The translations under genes were made by a program, and so were the position numbers. A DNA stretch of 64,000 bases from Streptomyces sp. NBC_01408 (GTDB lineage: Bacteria; Actinomycetota; Actinomycetes; Streptomycetales; Streptomycetaceae): contig NZ_JAPEPJ010000003.1 in the NCBI RefSeq assembly GCF_026340255.1, positions 806,001 to 870,000 on the forward strand, read 5' to 3'. Below the pieces are notes generated by a model. That model ran no database searches and was not told the origin of the DNA. It saw only the letters and a program-made list of their open reading frames with translations. Positions 7,686 to 16,182 of this stretch are shown here, one piece after another; position 1 is the first letter of the stretch, and every line of letters starts with the position of its first letter.

Positions 7686-9116
7686 TTACCCCATCTCCTC
7701 CAGCGCCTTGCCCTTGGTCTCCGGCACCCACTTGAGGATGAAGGGGATCGAGAGCAGGGCGAAGACGGTGTAGATGACGTACGCGCCGGACAGGCTCCAG
7801 TCCGACAGGGTCGGGAACGACACGGTGATGACCCAGTTGGCGATCCACTGGGCCGAGGCGGCGACGCCGAGGGCCGCGGCCCGGATGCGGTTCGGGAACA
7901 TCTCGCCGAGCAGCACCCAGACCACGACGCCCCAGGACAGGGCGAAGAACAGCACGAAGGCGTGGGCGGCGATCAGCGCGACCGTGCCCTGGGTGCTGGG
8001 GATCGAGATGGTGCCGCCGATCTCCTCCTTGAAGGAGAACGCCCACGCACAGAGGCCAAGGGAGACGGCCATGCCCGCCGAGCCGATGAGGGCGAGCGGC
8101 TTGCGGCCGATCCGGTCGACGAAGACCATCGCGATCACCGTGCCGATGATGTTGATGATCGACGTGGTGAACGAGTAGAGGAACGAGCTGGTCGGGTCGA
8201 TGCCGACGGACTGCCACAGCGAGGAGCTGTAGTAGAAGATCACGTTGATGCCGACGAGCTGCTGGAAGACGGAGAGGCCGATGCCGATCCAGACGATGGG
8301 CAGGAAGCCGAAGCCGCCGCCCAGCAGGTCCTTGAAGGTGGACTTGTGCTCGGAGTGCATCGCGTGCTCGATCTCGGCGGCGCGCGCGTCGATGTCGATC
8401 TTCGAGCCCTCGACCTCGCGCAGCACCTGCTTGGCCTGCTCGGTGCGGCCGACGGAGATCAGGTAGCGGGGGGACTCAGGGATGACGAAGGACATCAACC
8501 CGTAGATCACGGCCGGGATGACCATGATGCCGAGCATCCACTGCCAGGCCTCCAGGCCGGCGATCTCGCCGCGCTGGTCACCGTCGGCGAGGTTCAGCAG
8601 GCCCCAGTTGACGAGCTGGGAGACGGCGATGCCGGTGACGATGGCGGCCTGCTGGAAGGAGGCGAGGCGGCCGCGGTAGGCGGCCGGGGACACCTCGGCG
8701 ATGTAGGCGGGACCGATGACGGAGGCCATGCCGATGCCGAAGCCGCCGATGACGCGCCACATGGCCAGGTCCCACAGTGCGAACGGAAGGGCGGAGCCGA
8801 TGGCGCTCGCGGTGAAGAGGACGGCGGCGATCTGCATGCAGCGGATCCGGCCGATCCGGTCGGCGATGCGGCCGGCCACGGCGGCACCGATGGCGCATCC
8901 GATCAGCGCGGCGGCGATCACCTGGGCGAGCGCCGCGGACCCGACCTCGAACCGTTCACGGATGGCTACGACCGCGCCGTTGATGACTGAGCTGTCGTAG
9001 CCGAAGAGGAAGCCGCCCATCGCCGCGGCCGCGGCGATGAAGACGACGTGCCCGAGATGGTCGGGGCGGGCCGCCCGGCCACCGCCTGACGCGGGTGCGT
9101 TCGCTGTGCTGGTCAA
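7686..9116 (-). CDS. glcP: Glucose permease GlcP (MFS sugar porter)
   Basis: Sugar:proton symporter of 476 residues, the main glucose uptake system in Streptomyces. Twelve membrane segments are visible with sugar-porter motifs: GGFLFGYDSSVINGA in TM1, GRIADRIGRIR after TM2, PESPRYL after TM6, QQLVGINVIFYYSSS in TM7, VDRIGRKPL, and PETKGK at the C-terminus. The TTG at 9114-9116 is chosen because AGGAG lies six bases upstream and the N-terminus TSTANAPASGGG matches my memory of S. coelicolor GlcP. The frame stays open further upstream but without a better site. It sits between smc and ftsY as in S. coelicolor. Palindromes in the leader suggest regulation. Confidence 0.93.
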   Translation of the reverse strand: MTSTANAPASGGGRAARPDHLGHVVFIAAAAAMGGFLFGYDSSVINGAVVAIRERFEVGSAALAQVIAAALIGCAIGAAVAGRIADRIGRIRCMQIAAVLFTASAIGSALPFALWDLAMWRVIGGFGIGMASVIGPAYIAEVSPAAYRGRLASFQQAAIVTGIAVSQLVNWGLLNLADGDQRGEIAGLEAWQWMLGIMVIPAVIYGLMSFVIPESPRYLISVGRTEQAKQVLREVEGSKIDIDARAAEIEHAMHSEHKSTFKDLLGGGFGFLPIVWIGIGLSVFQQLVGINVIFYYSSSLWQSVGIDPTSSFLYSFTTSIINIIGTVIAMVFVDRIGRKPLALIGSAGMAVSLGLCAWAFSFKEEIGGTISIPSTQGTVALIAAHAFVLFFALSWGVVVWVLLGEMFPNRIRAAALGVAASAQWIANWVITVSFPTLSDWSLSGAYVIYTVFALLSIPFILKWVPETKGKALEEMG

Positions 9117-9208
9117 GGTGCGCTCCTGGGCCCGGCGCCGACGGCGGGCGGGTGGGGGTCCGTCTGTGCTCGTGTTGCCTGATCGTGCTGCTTGTTCGTG
9201 TTCCTCCA

Positions 9209-9234
9209 GTGGCGCACAGCAAACTGTGCGCCAC
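9209..9234 (-). promoter_or_regulatory. Leader hairpin upstream of glcP
   Basis: Perfect 11-bp inverted repeat GTGGCGCACAG (9209-9219) and CTGTGCGCCAC (9224-9234), loop CAAA, about 95 bases before the glcP TTG. It could be an operator, a stable leader stem, or a terminator for upstream smc (stop at 9358). Confidence 0.45.
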
Positions 9235-9268
9235 CACCTGAAGGTCAGACGCGGCACAGGAGAGCTTA

Positions 9269-9289
9269 TGACTTCACTTTCTGAAGTCA
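9269..9289. promoter_or_regulatory. Operator-like palindrome in glcP promoter region
   Basis: TGACTTCA (9269-9276) and TGAAGTCA (9282-9289) form a perfect 8-bp inverted repeat with a 5-base spacer, typical of a dimeric repressor site. A related half-site pattern, ACTTCCTGAAG, occurs at 9340-9350. It lies about 155 bases upstream of the glcP start. The regulator is unknown. Confidence 0.45.
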
Positions 9290-9357
9290 ATAGGGGGTGA
9301 AGAATGCATTAAGCCTGGGAAGGCTCACGCCATACGTTCACTTCCTGAAGGAGAGGG

Positions 9358-12300
9358 TCAGCGCAGCCGCTGGCTGATGACCTTGGACACCCCGTCGCCC
9401 TGCATGGAGACGCCGTAGAGCGCGTCGGCGACCTCCATCGTCCGCTTCTGGTGCGTGATGACGATCAGCTGCGAGCTCTCCTGGAGCTCCTCCATGATCC
9501 GGATCAGCCGCTGCAGGTTGGTGTCGTCGAGCGCGGCCTCCACCTCGTCCATCACGTAGAACGGGCTGGGCCGCGCCTTGAAGATGGACACCAGCAGGGC
9601 CACGGCGGTCAGCGAACGCTCGCCGCCGGACAGCAGCGACAGCCGTTTGACCTTCTTGCCGGGCGGCCGCGCCTCCACGTCCACGCCGGTGGCGAGCATG
9701 TTGTCGGGATCGGTCAGGACCAGCCGGCCCTCACCGCCGGGGAACAGCCGCGAGAACACCCCCTCGAACTCCCGGGCCGTGTCCCGGTAGGCCTCGGTGA
9801 AGACCTGCTCGACACGCGCGTCGACCTCCTTCACCACTTGAAGCAGGTCGGCCCGGGTCTTGCGCAGGTCCTCCAACTGCTCGCTGAGGAACTGGTGGCG
9901 CTCCTCCAGCGCCGCGAACTCCTCCAGCGCGAGCGGGTTCACCTTGCCGAGCTGCTGGTAGGCGCGCTCGGCCGCCTTGAGCCGCTTCTCCTGCTGGGCG
10001 CGGACGAAGGGGCCCGGCAGGTTCCGCGGATGCTCCGGATCCTCGGGCAGGCTCTCGCCCTCGGCGGGCGGGGACGGCGGCACCGGCTGGTCGGGCCCGT
10101 ACTCGGCGACGAGACCCGTCGCCTCCACGCCGAACTCCTCCAGCGCCCTGGCCTCCACCTGCTCGATGCGCAGCCGCTTCTCGGCCCCCAGCACCTCGCC
10201 GCGGTGGACGGAGTCGGTGAGCTTGTCGAGCTCGCCCAGCAGTTCACGCCCGCGGTTCCTGGCCTCGCCGAGCTCCCGCTCGCGCAGGCCCTTGGCGTAC
10301 TCCGCCGCGGTCCGCTCCTCGCCGGCCCTGCGCAGCGAGACCTCCACGTGCGCGAGGAGCTGCCGGGCCCCGTCGGCGACCGCGCCGGCCACCTCCGCCT
10401 CGTGCCGCAGCCGGGCCCGGCGCCGCTCGGCGCGGGTCCGGGCCTCGCGCTCCGCCCGCGCCGCGCGGTCGAGCGAATCCGCCCTCCCGACCAGCGCCTT
10501 GACCCGCTCCTCGTGCGTCCTGAGCTGGAGGCGGGCCTCCATCTCGGTCTGGCGGGCATTGGCCCCGTCGGCAGCGAGCCGGTCCCGCCTGGAGGCGTCC
10601 GGCTCCTCCTCCCCTCCATCCGCGAGCAGGGACCTCTCCTCGGCCGTGGCCAGCTGCTCCGCGCACTCCTCCACGTCCATCAGCGCCTGCTCCAGCGCAT
10701 CCTGGGCCTTGGCCGCGGCCGTGACGCTGCGCTCGGCCTCGCCCCAGGCCCCCTTGGCCTGGCCGGCGAGCCGCCCGAGCTGCTGCGCGACCCCGGCCCG
10801 GGCCCGCTCCCCGGCCCGCCGCCGCTCGCCGAGCTCCTCGACCAGGGCTGCCGCGTCCCGTCCGCGCCCCTGCGCCGACTCCAGGGCCTCGGCCAGCTCC
10901 CGGCACTCCCCGTCCAGCCGGGCCAGCTCCCCCGACGCCTCGTCCACGGCGGCCTGCACCTCGATCAGGCTCGGCACCCCGGCGGAGCCGCCGTGCGCGA
11001 GGTGCGCCCCGAGGACGTCGCCCTCCACGGTCACCGCCACCGCGTCGGGCCGCTCCGCGACGAGCGCCTCGGCCTCGTCGAGCGTCCCGACCACGAAGTG
11101 GTCCCGCAGTACCCACGCCACGGCCCGCCGCACCTCGGCGTCCCCGCCGACCAGCCCTTCGGCGGGCACGCCGGGTCCGCCGGTGGCTCCGCCCGCGGGT
11201 CCGCTGCTGGGGCTCCGCCCCGGGCCCCGCGCCTCAAACGCCGACGGGGCTGGATGGTGCCCGGCGAGGCCGGGATGGCCGGAGGGCAATTCCAGCCTCG
11301 CCGGCGCTTGAGGCGCGGGGCCCGGGGCAGAGCCGCCACGCGGCGGAGCCGCATATTCGGTACGTCGGGAAGGGGCGGGGTGGGGGAAAGCTCCCCCGGC
11401 CTCGGCCGAAGCCTGGCCGGGCACGGCCGCGTCCGCAGCCGCCGCAACACCCGGGCTCTGCCCCGGCAGGCCGCCCGGGCCGGAGACCGGAGCATGACCC
11501 GGCAGGCCACCCGGGCCGGAGACCGGGGCATGACCCTGCGGGGGCCGGGCCTGCGAGGCCGGGCCCTGCCCTGGAACCCCGGCCCCGCCCCCGGCCGAAG
11601 CCTGGCTCGGGACGGCGGACGCCCCCGGGGCCCGCCCCGGAAGCACGGACCCGGCCGGGGCGATCAGGAGCGTGGCACGGCCCGCGTCCGCCGAGCGGAG
11701 GTGGCGGATCGCGGCAGCGGCGTCCGCCGGGGACGACACCGCCAGCGCATCCGCCGCCGAGCCCAGCGCCGCCGCCACCGCGACCTCGTACCCCGGGGTC
11801 ACCGACAGCCGCTCCGCCGCCGGACCCAGCAGCCCCGCCAGCTGTTCCCGCGCCGCGAGCAGCGCCCCCGTGCCGTCCTTGCGCCGCAGCCCGAGCGCCA
11901 GCGCGTCGCGCCGTGCCGATACCGCCGCCCGCGACCGCTCGGCGGCCGTCACCGCATCCCGGGCCGCGGCCAGCGCGGCCTCCGCCGCCGCCAGTTCGGC
12001 GCGGGCCGCCTCGTACTCCCCCGTCGCCGCCGCGTCCCCGTCCAGCTCCCCGACCTCGGCCGCGAGGACCTCGTACTCCTCCTGCGCCGCGGCCGCCCGG
12101 GCCTCGGCCTCGTCGCGCGCCGCGACCAGCCGGTCGATCTCGGCCTGCGCCGCGGCCGCCCGGGACCGGGCGGCGCCGAGGCGGCCCGTCAGCCGGGCCA
12201 GCGCCTCGCGCCGGTCGGCGACGGCCCGCGCCGCGTCCCGCAGCCGCCGTTCCTCCTCGGCCAGCTCCCGTTCCAGTTCGGCCCGGTGGGCCGCGGTGTC

Positions 12301-13368
12301 CTCCAGGGCGTACGAGGCCGCCTCCAGGGCCGCCGTCAGCTCCGCCTCCTGCTCGCGGATCCGGGCGGCCTCCTTCTCCAGGTCCTCGGGATCGCGGCCC
12401 CGCCGCTCCTCCTCCACCGGAGCCGAGGCGCTCTTGACCCGCGCGTCCGCCAAGGACGCGGTCCCCCGTACCCGTTCGGCGAGCTGCGAGAGCTCGTACC
12501 AGGTCTGCTGGGCGAGCCGCAGCCGCGGCGCGAGTTCCCGTACCGCCTCCTCGAGCTCCGCCTCGCGCCGCTGCGCGCCCGCGAGCTGTGCCTCGGCGGC
12601 CTCCTTGCGTTCCTTGAGCGCCGCCTCGTCCGCGATCTCCGCGTCGAGCGCGCCCCGCAGCGACACCAGGTCGTCGGCGAGCAGCCGCAGCCGCGCGTCG
12701 CGCAGGTCAGCCTGGATCACCGCCGCCCGCCGGGCCACGGCCGCCTGCCGTCCCAGGGGCTTCAGCTGGCGCCGCAGCTCGTCGCCGAGGTCCTGCACGC
12801 GCGCGAGGTTGGCCTGCATCGCGTCCAGCTTGCGCAGCGCCTTCTCCTTGCGCTTGCGGTGCTTGAGCACCCCGGCCGCTTCCTCGATGAAGGCGCGGCG
12901 CCCCATGGGATCGGCGTGCAGTACGGAGTCCAGCTGGCCCTGGCCGACGATGACGTGCATCTCGCGGCCGATGCCGGAGTCGGAGAGCAGCTCCTGGATG
13001 TCGAGCAGGCGGCAGGTGTCACCGTTGATCTGGTACTCGCTGCTGCCGCCGCGGAACATGATCCGGGTGATGGTGACTTCGGCGTAGTCGATGGGCAGCG
13101 CGCCGTCGGAGTTGTCGATCGTCAACGAGACCTCGGCGCGGCCGAGCGGCGGCCGGCCGGTGGTCCCGGCGAAGATGACGTCCTCCATCTTGCCGCCGCG
13201 CAGGGACTTGGCGCCCTGTTCGCCCATGACCCAGGACAGCGCGTCCACCACGTTGGACTTGCCGGAGCCGTTCGGGCCCACGACACAGGTGATGCCGGGC
13301 TCGAAGCGCAGGGTGGTGGCGGAAGCAAACGATTTGAAGCCACGCAGGGTCAGGGACTTGAGGTGCAC
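9358..13368 (-). CDS. smc: Chromosome segregation ATPase SMC with enlarged hinge
   Basis: Condensin core protein that organises and separates chromosomes with ScpA/ScpB. The 1336 residues comprise an N-terminal ATPase head with Walker A GPNGSGKSN (31-39), a first coiled coil, the hinge, a second coiled coil, and a C-terminal head with signature LSGGERSLTA and Walker B YVMDEVEAALDD. S. coelicolor SMC is, from memory, about 1186 residues; the surplus is a Gly/Pro/Ala-rich block at residues about 575-733, between IAPAG and the second half of the hinge (VVGTLDEAEALVAERPDAVAV). That block contains a streptomycete palindromic repeat and a 36-bp tandem repeat, with the frame kept open. The start is GTG 13366-13368 (VHLKSLTLRGFKSF); the ribosome site is weak. 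Confidence 0.97.
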   Translation of the reverse strand: MHLKSLTLRGFKSFASATTLRFEPGITCVVGPNGSGKSNVVDALSWVMGEQGAKSLRGGKMEDVIFAGTTGRPPLGRAEVSLTIDNSDGALPIDYAEVTITRIMFRGGSSEYQINGDTCRLLDIQELLSDSGIGREMHVIVGQGQLDSVLHADPMGRRAFIEEAAGVLKHRKRKEKALRKLDAMQANLARVQDLGDELRRQLKPLGRQAAVARRAAVIQADLRDARLRLLADDLVSLRGALDAEIADEAALKERKEAAEAQLAGAQRREAELEEAVRELAPRLRLAQQTWYELSQLAERVRGTASLADARVKSASAPVEEERRGRDPEDLEKEAARIREQEAELTAALEAASYALEDTAAHRAELERELAEEERRLRDAARAVADRREALARLTGRLGAARSRAAAAQAEIDRLVAARDEAEARAAAAQEEYEVLAAEVGELDGDAAATGEYEAARAELAAAEAALAAARDAVTAAERSRAAVSARRDALALGLRRKDGTGALLAAREQLAGLLGPAAERLSVTPGYEVAVAAALGSAADALAVSSPADAAAAIRHLRSADAGRATLLIAPAGSVLPGRAPGASAVPSQASAGGGAGVPGQGPASQARPPQGHAPVSGPGGLPGHAPVSGPGGLPGQSPGVAAAADAAVPGQASAEAGGAFPHPAPSRRTEYAAPPRGGSAPGPAPQAPARLELPSGHPGLAGHHPAPSAFEARGPGRSPSSGPAGGATGGPGVPAEGLVGGDAEVRRAVAWVLRDHFVVGTLDEAEALVAERPDAVAVTVEGDVLGAHLAHGGSAGVPSLIEVQAAVDEASGELARLDGECRELAEALESAQGRGRDAAALVEELGERRRAGERARAGVAQQLGRLAGQAKGAWGEAERSVTAAAKAQDALEQALMDVEECAEQLATAEERSLLADGGEEEPDASRRDRLAADGANARQTEMEARLQLRTHEERVKALVGRADSLDRAARAEREARTRAERRRARLRHEAEVAGAVADGARQLLAHVEVSLRRAGEERTAAEYAKGLRERELGEARNRGRELLGELDKLTDSVHRGEVLGAEKRLRIEQVEARALEEFGVEATGLVAEYGPDQPVPPSPPAEGESLPEDPEHPRNLPGPFVRAQQEKRLKAAERAYQQLGKVNPLALEEFAALEERHQFLSEQLEDLRKTRADLLQVVKEVDARVEQVFTEAYRDTAREFEGVFSRLFPGGEGRLVLTDPDNMLATGVDVEARPPGKKVKRLSLLSGGERSLTAVALLVSIFKARPSPFYVMDEVEAALDDTNLQRLIRIMEELQESSQLIVITHQKRTMEVADALYGVSMQGDGVSKVISQRLR
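11211..11334. repeat. Streptomycete palindromic (REP-like) repeat inside smc
   Basis: Arms 11211-11254 and 11291-11334 are 44 bases each and complementary except at four positions, around a 36-base loop. The arm contains CCCCGCGCCTCAAACGCC, the core of a dispersed intergenic palindrome familiar from Streptomyces genomes (GGCGTTTGAGGCGCGGGG type). Here it lies within the coding frame of the smc hinge and encodes a Pro/Gly/Ala-rich peptide including SAFEARGPG. Family membership is from memory. Confidence 0.8.
11465..11536. repeat. Two-copy 36-bp tandem repeat in smc hinge insert
   Basis: Units 11465-11500 and 11501-11536 differ at two positions. On the coding strand they give two copies of the 12-residue unit GHAPVSGPGGLP. 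The unit length keeps the reading frame. Confidence 0.85.
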
Positions 13369-13523
13369 GCCGCCGGACTCTACCTTTCGCGTTCGGTTTC
13401 ACCCATGAAGGTGCAGGGCACGACTGACGTCGAAAGGAGGAGACGCCCACCTGGCCCATTACTCCGGCAGGTGGCCCCGCCCGGGCAGGGCAGCCCGCGG
13501 CGACAGGAAGAGGCGAAAGAAAG

Positions 13524-13545
13524 AAGGGACGCCGGAGCGTCCCTT
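13524..13545 (-). terminator. Intrinsic terminator downstream of the small coiled-coil gene
   Basis: A 9-bp stem (13524-13532 and 13537-13545) with loop CGGA. On the minus strand it is followed by TCTTTCTTTC, a U-rich tract. It lies between the small gene stop (13588) and the smc start (13368), so smc is probably transcribed from its own promoter within 13369-13523. Confidence 0.75.
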
Positions 13546-13587
13546 GCAGATCATCGGGGCTGGATGTGAGCGACGAATGAGCGCGGA

Positions 13588-13803
13588 TCAGGTGAGCGCA
13601 GGCTCCGCCTGGGGTACGTCGATGTCGATGCTGTCCAGCAGCGAGTCTCCGTGCTGAGCGGCGGCCGCGTTCAGCGCGTCATTTTCGGACTGAATCCGTA
13701 CGAGCTCGGACTCAAGGTCCTGGACGCGCTGCTGAAGCCGTCGCATCTCGGCGAGGAGTCGCGGATCGGAACCGCCGACGTAACCGAGAAGCGCCTTTGC
13801 CAT
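13588..13803 (-). CDS. Small conserved coiled-coil protein of unknown function
   Basis: A 71-residue protein. An N-terminal MAKALLGYVGGSDPRLLAE is followed by a short heptad-like helix (residues about 18-46, MRRLQQRVQDLESELVRIQ) that should form a coiled coil, and an acidic C-terminus. The ATG at 13801-13803 is preceded by GGAGG about ten bases upstream. It stands alone between acyP and smc and ends at a strong terminator. I do not recognise a named family. The size and helix suggest an adaptor or dimerising factor, which is speculation. Confidence 0.75.
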   Translation of the reverse strand: MAKALLGYVGGSDPRLLAEMRRLQQRVQDLESELVRIQSENDALNAAAAQHGDSLLDSIDIDVPQAEPALT

Positions 13804-14152
13804 GATGGATGGTCCTCCACACTGAGTGACCGACCGTAGCGGTGTGGGTCGTGAGGGAATCGCACCCGCGGATGTCCGGCAGCGACTGTCAGTCACTGCG
13901 CTTACTACTGCCAACACTGCCAAACAGCTCAGGTGCGCGGGGCTTCCAGCGTCTCACCAAAAAGTTTGACGGTCAACACGATCACGCCCCGTATCGGCGG
14001 GCGTCCCGGCCCGCGCAGGGGGCGTGGAGATCATCCTCATCTCCGAGCCTTCCACGGATCGCCGGCCCCGGCAACGCGTCGGCGGAGAATGCGCAGATCC
14101 GGCTGGGTGCGGACCGCCACGAGGTGTGATCAGTACATGATCAGCCGATCGC
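13804..14152. other. Intergenic region without recognisable gene
   Basis: 349 bases between acyP (stop 14153) and the small coiled-coil gene. It should contain the minus-strand promoter of the latter. It is less GC-rich around 13895-13985 (ACTACTGCCAACACTGCC, CCAAAAAGTTTGACGG). I see no RNA gene or clear operator; short GATCA repeats near 14128-14145 are the only symmetry. Confidence 0.4.
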
Positions 14153-14434
14153 TCATCTGATCGCGAACCCGTCGTAGCCACCACGCGGTGTGCCCCAGAT
14201 CTCTGTCACCCCGTCGACCCGCCCGGGCGTGTCGGCGGAGCGCAGCCAGTCGAGCAGCCGGTGGCAATTCTCACGTTGACCTTCGGCCACCACCTGCACT
14301 CGCCCGTCGTCGAGGTTGAGTGCGAAGCCGACGACCCCGCCGACCTCCAGGGCGTTCTCCCTGGTGAACCATCGGAAGCCCACTCCCTGTACACGGCCGC
14401 GCACCCAGGCGGTCAGACGGACATCTTCATTCAT
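14153..14434 (-). CDS. acyP: Acylphosphatase
   Basis: A 93-residue enzyme that hydrolyses acyl phosphates to a carboxylate and phosphate. The family signature is intact: [12 protein letters not shown] (residues about 13-24) supplies the phosphate-binding loop and catalytic Arg, and a [17 protein letters not shown] stretch carries the catalytic Asn. Length is typical. ATG 14432-14434 is the start. It is divergent from the CAP-protein gene, in the smc neighbourhood as in other streptomycetes. Confidence 0.95.
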   Translation of the reverse strand: MNEDVRLTAWVRGRVQGVGFRWFTRENALEVGGVVGFALNLDDGRVQVVAEGQRENCHRLLDWLRSADTPGRVDGVTEIWGTPRGGYDGFAIR

Positions 14435-14512
14435 GCGTGAACGCTAACTGGGCAAACACTTTCGGGCCTCATCGCCCCCCGGCGCCATGGCGTACAGTCG
14501 CGCTCCAATGAG

Positions 14513-14530
14513 CTCACCCATTTGGGTGAG
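14513..14530. promoter_or_regulatory. Operator-like palindrome upstream of CAP-protein gene
   Basis: CTCACCCA (14513-14520) and TGGGTGAG (14523-14530), a perfect 8-bp inverted repeat separated by TT, lie 35 bases before the ATG at 14565 in the acyP/CAP divergent region. This fits a repressor site near the transcription start or a short mRNA hairpin. Regulator unknown. Confidence 0.45.
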
Positions 14531-14564
14531 TTAAGGATGATCTTGCACGGAAGGTACGACGCCG

Positions 14565-15485
14565 ATGGGACGCCACCGACTCCCCGCCCCGCCGCGCCCC
14601 GGCGGCAAGCGCACCACCGTCGTGCGCAACAGCCTGCTGGGCGTCGCGGTGGCAGTGGCCCTCGGGACCGCGGCCGTGACCACTGGCATGGTGCCGGTCG
14701 GCGGTGCCTTCCCCTACGTCGGCGTCAGCTCTACGGACATCTCCGCCGATCCGCAGGCCAAGGCCAAGGCCTCGCCGAGCCCCGCCACCACGGTGCACCA
14801 GCAGGGCGGCCTCGCCAGCCTGTCCGGGCGCACCGCCGACGGGCAGAGCCCCTCCGCTTCCGGCACCCCGTCGGCCCCGCCCGCACAGTCGGCCTCGCCG
14901 TCGGCCTCCCCCTCGGCCCCGCCGAGTCCGTCCGCCCCGCCCTCGCCGAGCGCCTCGCCCGCCGCCCCGCCGACCCCTTCCGCCAAGGCTCCGCAGAAGC
15001 CCAAGGCCCCGGCTCCCTCGAAGCCGGCCGCCCCCAAGCCCTCCGCTCCCGCCCCCGCACCCTCGACGCCGGCGCCCGCACCGACGCCCTCCGCTCCCGC
15101 GGACGGACACTCCGCCGAGGAAGCCGCCGTGGTGACCCTGGTGAACCAGGAGCGCGCGATGGCCGGGTGCGGTCCGGTACGGGCCAACCCGCCGCTGGCG
15201 GCGCTGGCCGGAGCCTTCAGCAAGGACATGGCCACCCGCGGGTTCTTCAGCCACACCGACCCCGACGGCAACAGCCCCTGGGACCGCGCCGCCAAGGCGG
15301 GCCTCTCGGGCCTGGGCGGCGAGAACATCGCCCGCGGACAGGGTGACGCCGAGTCCGTGATGAAGTCCTGGATGAACAGCCCGGGCCACAAGGCGAACAT
15401 CCTCAACTGCGAGTTCCGCACCCTGGGCGTCGGCGCCCACTTCGCCGACGGCGGCCCTTGGTGGACCCAGGACTTCGGCCTCTAG
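14565..15485 (+). CDS. Secreted CAP-domain (SCP/PR-1) protein
   Basis: A 306-residue protein with a basic N-terminus and one hydrophobic segment (residues about 21-45, NSLLGVAVAVALGTAAVTTG) that acts as a signal or anchor. A long Pro/Ser/Ala linker (residues about 90-180) follows, then a C-terminal CAP domain. CAP motifs seen are VVTLVNQERAMAGC, the MATRGFFSHTDPDG stretch with metal-site His, GENIARGQ and SWMNSPGHKANIL. CAP proteins act outside the cell; the bacterial role is mostly unknown. ATG 14565 has GGAAGG upstream, and an 18-bp palindrome precedes it. Confidence 0.9.
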   Translation: MGRHRLPAPPRPGGKRTTVVRNSLLGVAVAVALGTAAVTTGMVPVGGAFPYVGVSSTDISADPQAKAKASPSPATTVHQQGGLASLSGRTADGQSPSASGTPSAPPAQSASPSASPSAPPSPSAPPSPSASPAAPPTPSAKAPQKPKAPAPSKPAAPKPSAPAPAPSTPAPAPTPSAPADGHSAEEAAVVTLVNQERAMAGCGPVRANPPLAALAGAFSKDMATRGFFSHTDPDGNSPWDRAAKAGLSGLGGENIARGQGDAESVMKSWMNSPGHKANILNCEFRTLGVGAHFADGGPWWTQDFGL

Positions 15486-15515
15486 ACGAAGCAGGTCCGA
15501 AGCGGTGTCGTCCGC

Positions 15516-16127
15516 TCAGGCGGCGACGGCGGACAGGGCCGCGCGGCCCGCGATCACGACGCGGGCGTGTTCGGCGACGCGGCGGCCCAGGTGCTCGGCG
15601 GTCGCGATGTCGGCCTTGTGGACGGCGTCCGGGCCCTCGTCGGAGTTGGACTGCGCGGCCGCGCCGGCGAAGACGCCCAGGCGGTTGAGGTCGTTCTCGG
15701 AGGCGGTGCTGGAGTTCCAGCCCGGCTTCAGGCCCAGGTTGACCCAGCTCATGCCGTGCTGCGCGGCGAGGATCTGGAAGAACTGCAGGGTGTGCAGCTT
15801 GTCGCCGCTCTTGGAGGCGGAGTTGGTGAAGCCGGCGGCGACCTTGTCCTGCCACACGTCGCCGAACCAGCGCTTCGAGGTGGCCTCGGCGAAGACGTGG
15901 AAGGCGCCCGAGGCGGTGCCCATGTAGGTCGGGGAGCCGAAGACGATCGCGTCGGACGCGTCGAGCAGCTCCCACTGCGCGTCGTCGATCTCGTCGACCT
16001 TGATCAGGTGCACCGTGGCACCGGTCTCGGCGGCGCCGGCGCGGACGGCCTCGGCGACGACGGCCGTGTGGCCGTATCCGGAGTGGTAGGCGATCGAGAC
16101 GACGGGGGCCTGCGTGGCTGCGGACAT
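15516..16127 (-). CDS. Flavodoxin-family NAD(P)H:quinone oxidoreductase (WrbA-like)
   Basis: A 203-residue flavodoxin-fold protein. The FMN phosphate loop is HSGYGHTAVVAEAV (residues about 15-28); GSPTYMGTASGAF and GFTNSASKSGDK match the isoalloxazine-binding loops of WrbA/flavodoxin-like reductases. It probably reduces quinones by two electrons in the cytoplasm. The ATG at 16125-16127 has AGGGAGA upstream. It is divergent from an HxlR regulator with an inverted repeat between them, the usual layout for redox-sensing HxlR control. Confidence 0.9.
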   Translation of the reverse strand: MSAATQAPVVSIAYHSGYGHTAVVAEAVRAGAAETGATVHLIKVDEIDDAQWELLDASDAIVFGSPTYMGTASGAFHVFAEATSKRWFGDVWQDKVAAGFTNSASKSGDKLHTLQFFQILAAQHGMSWVNLGLKPGWNSSTASENDLNRLGVFAGAAAQSNSDEGPDAVHKADIATAEHLGRRVAEHARVVIAGRAALSAVAA

Positions 16128-16182
16128 GACTGTTCTCCCTCGGGGTGTTCGTACGGCGTCGCGGTGCGACAAGAGAAAGAAA

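Noticed and set aside
9451..13569. Very long open frame on the plus strand opposite smc
   Set aside because: It mirrors the smc codons in a high-GC genome (antisense shadow), with Arg/Gly/Pro-rich nonsense composition and no domain, while smc is unmistakable.
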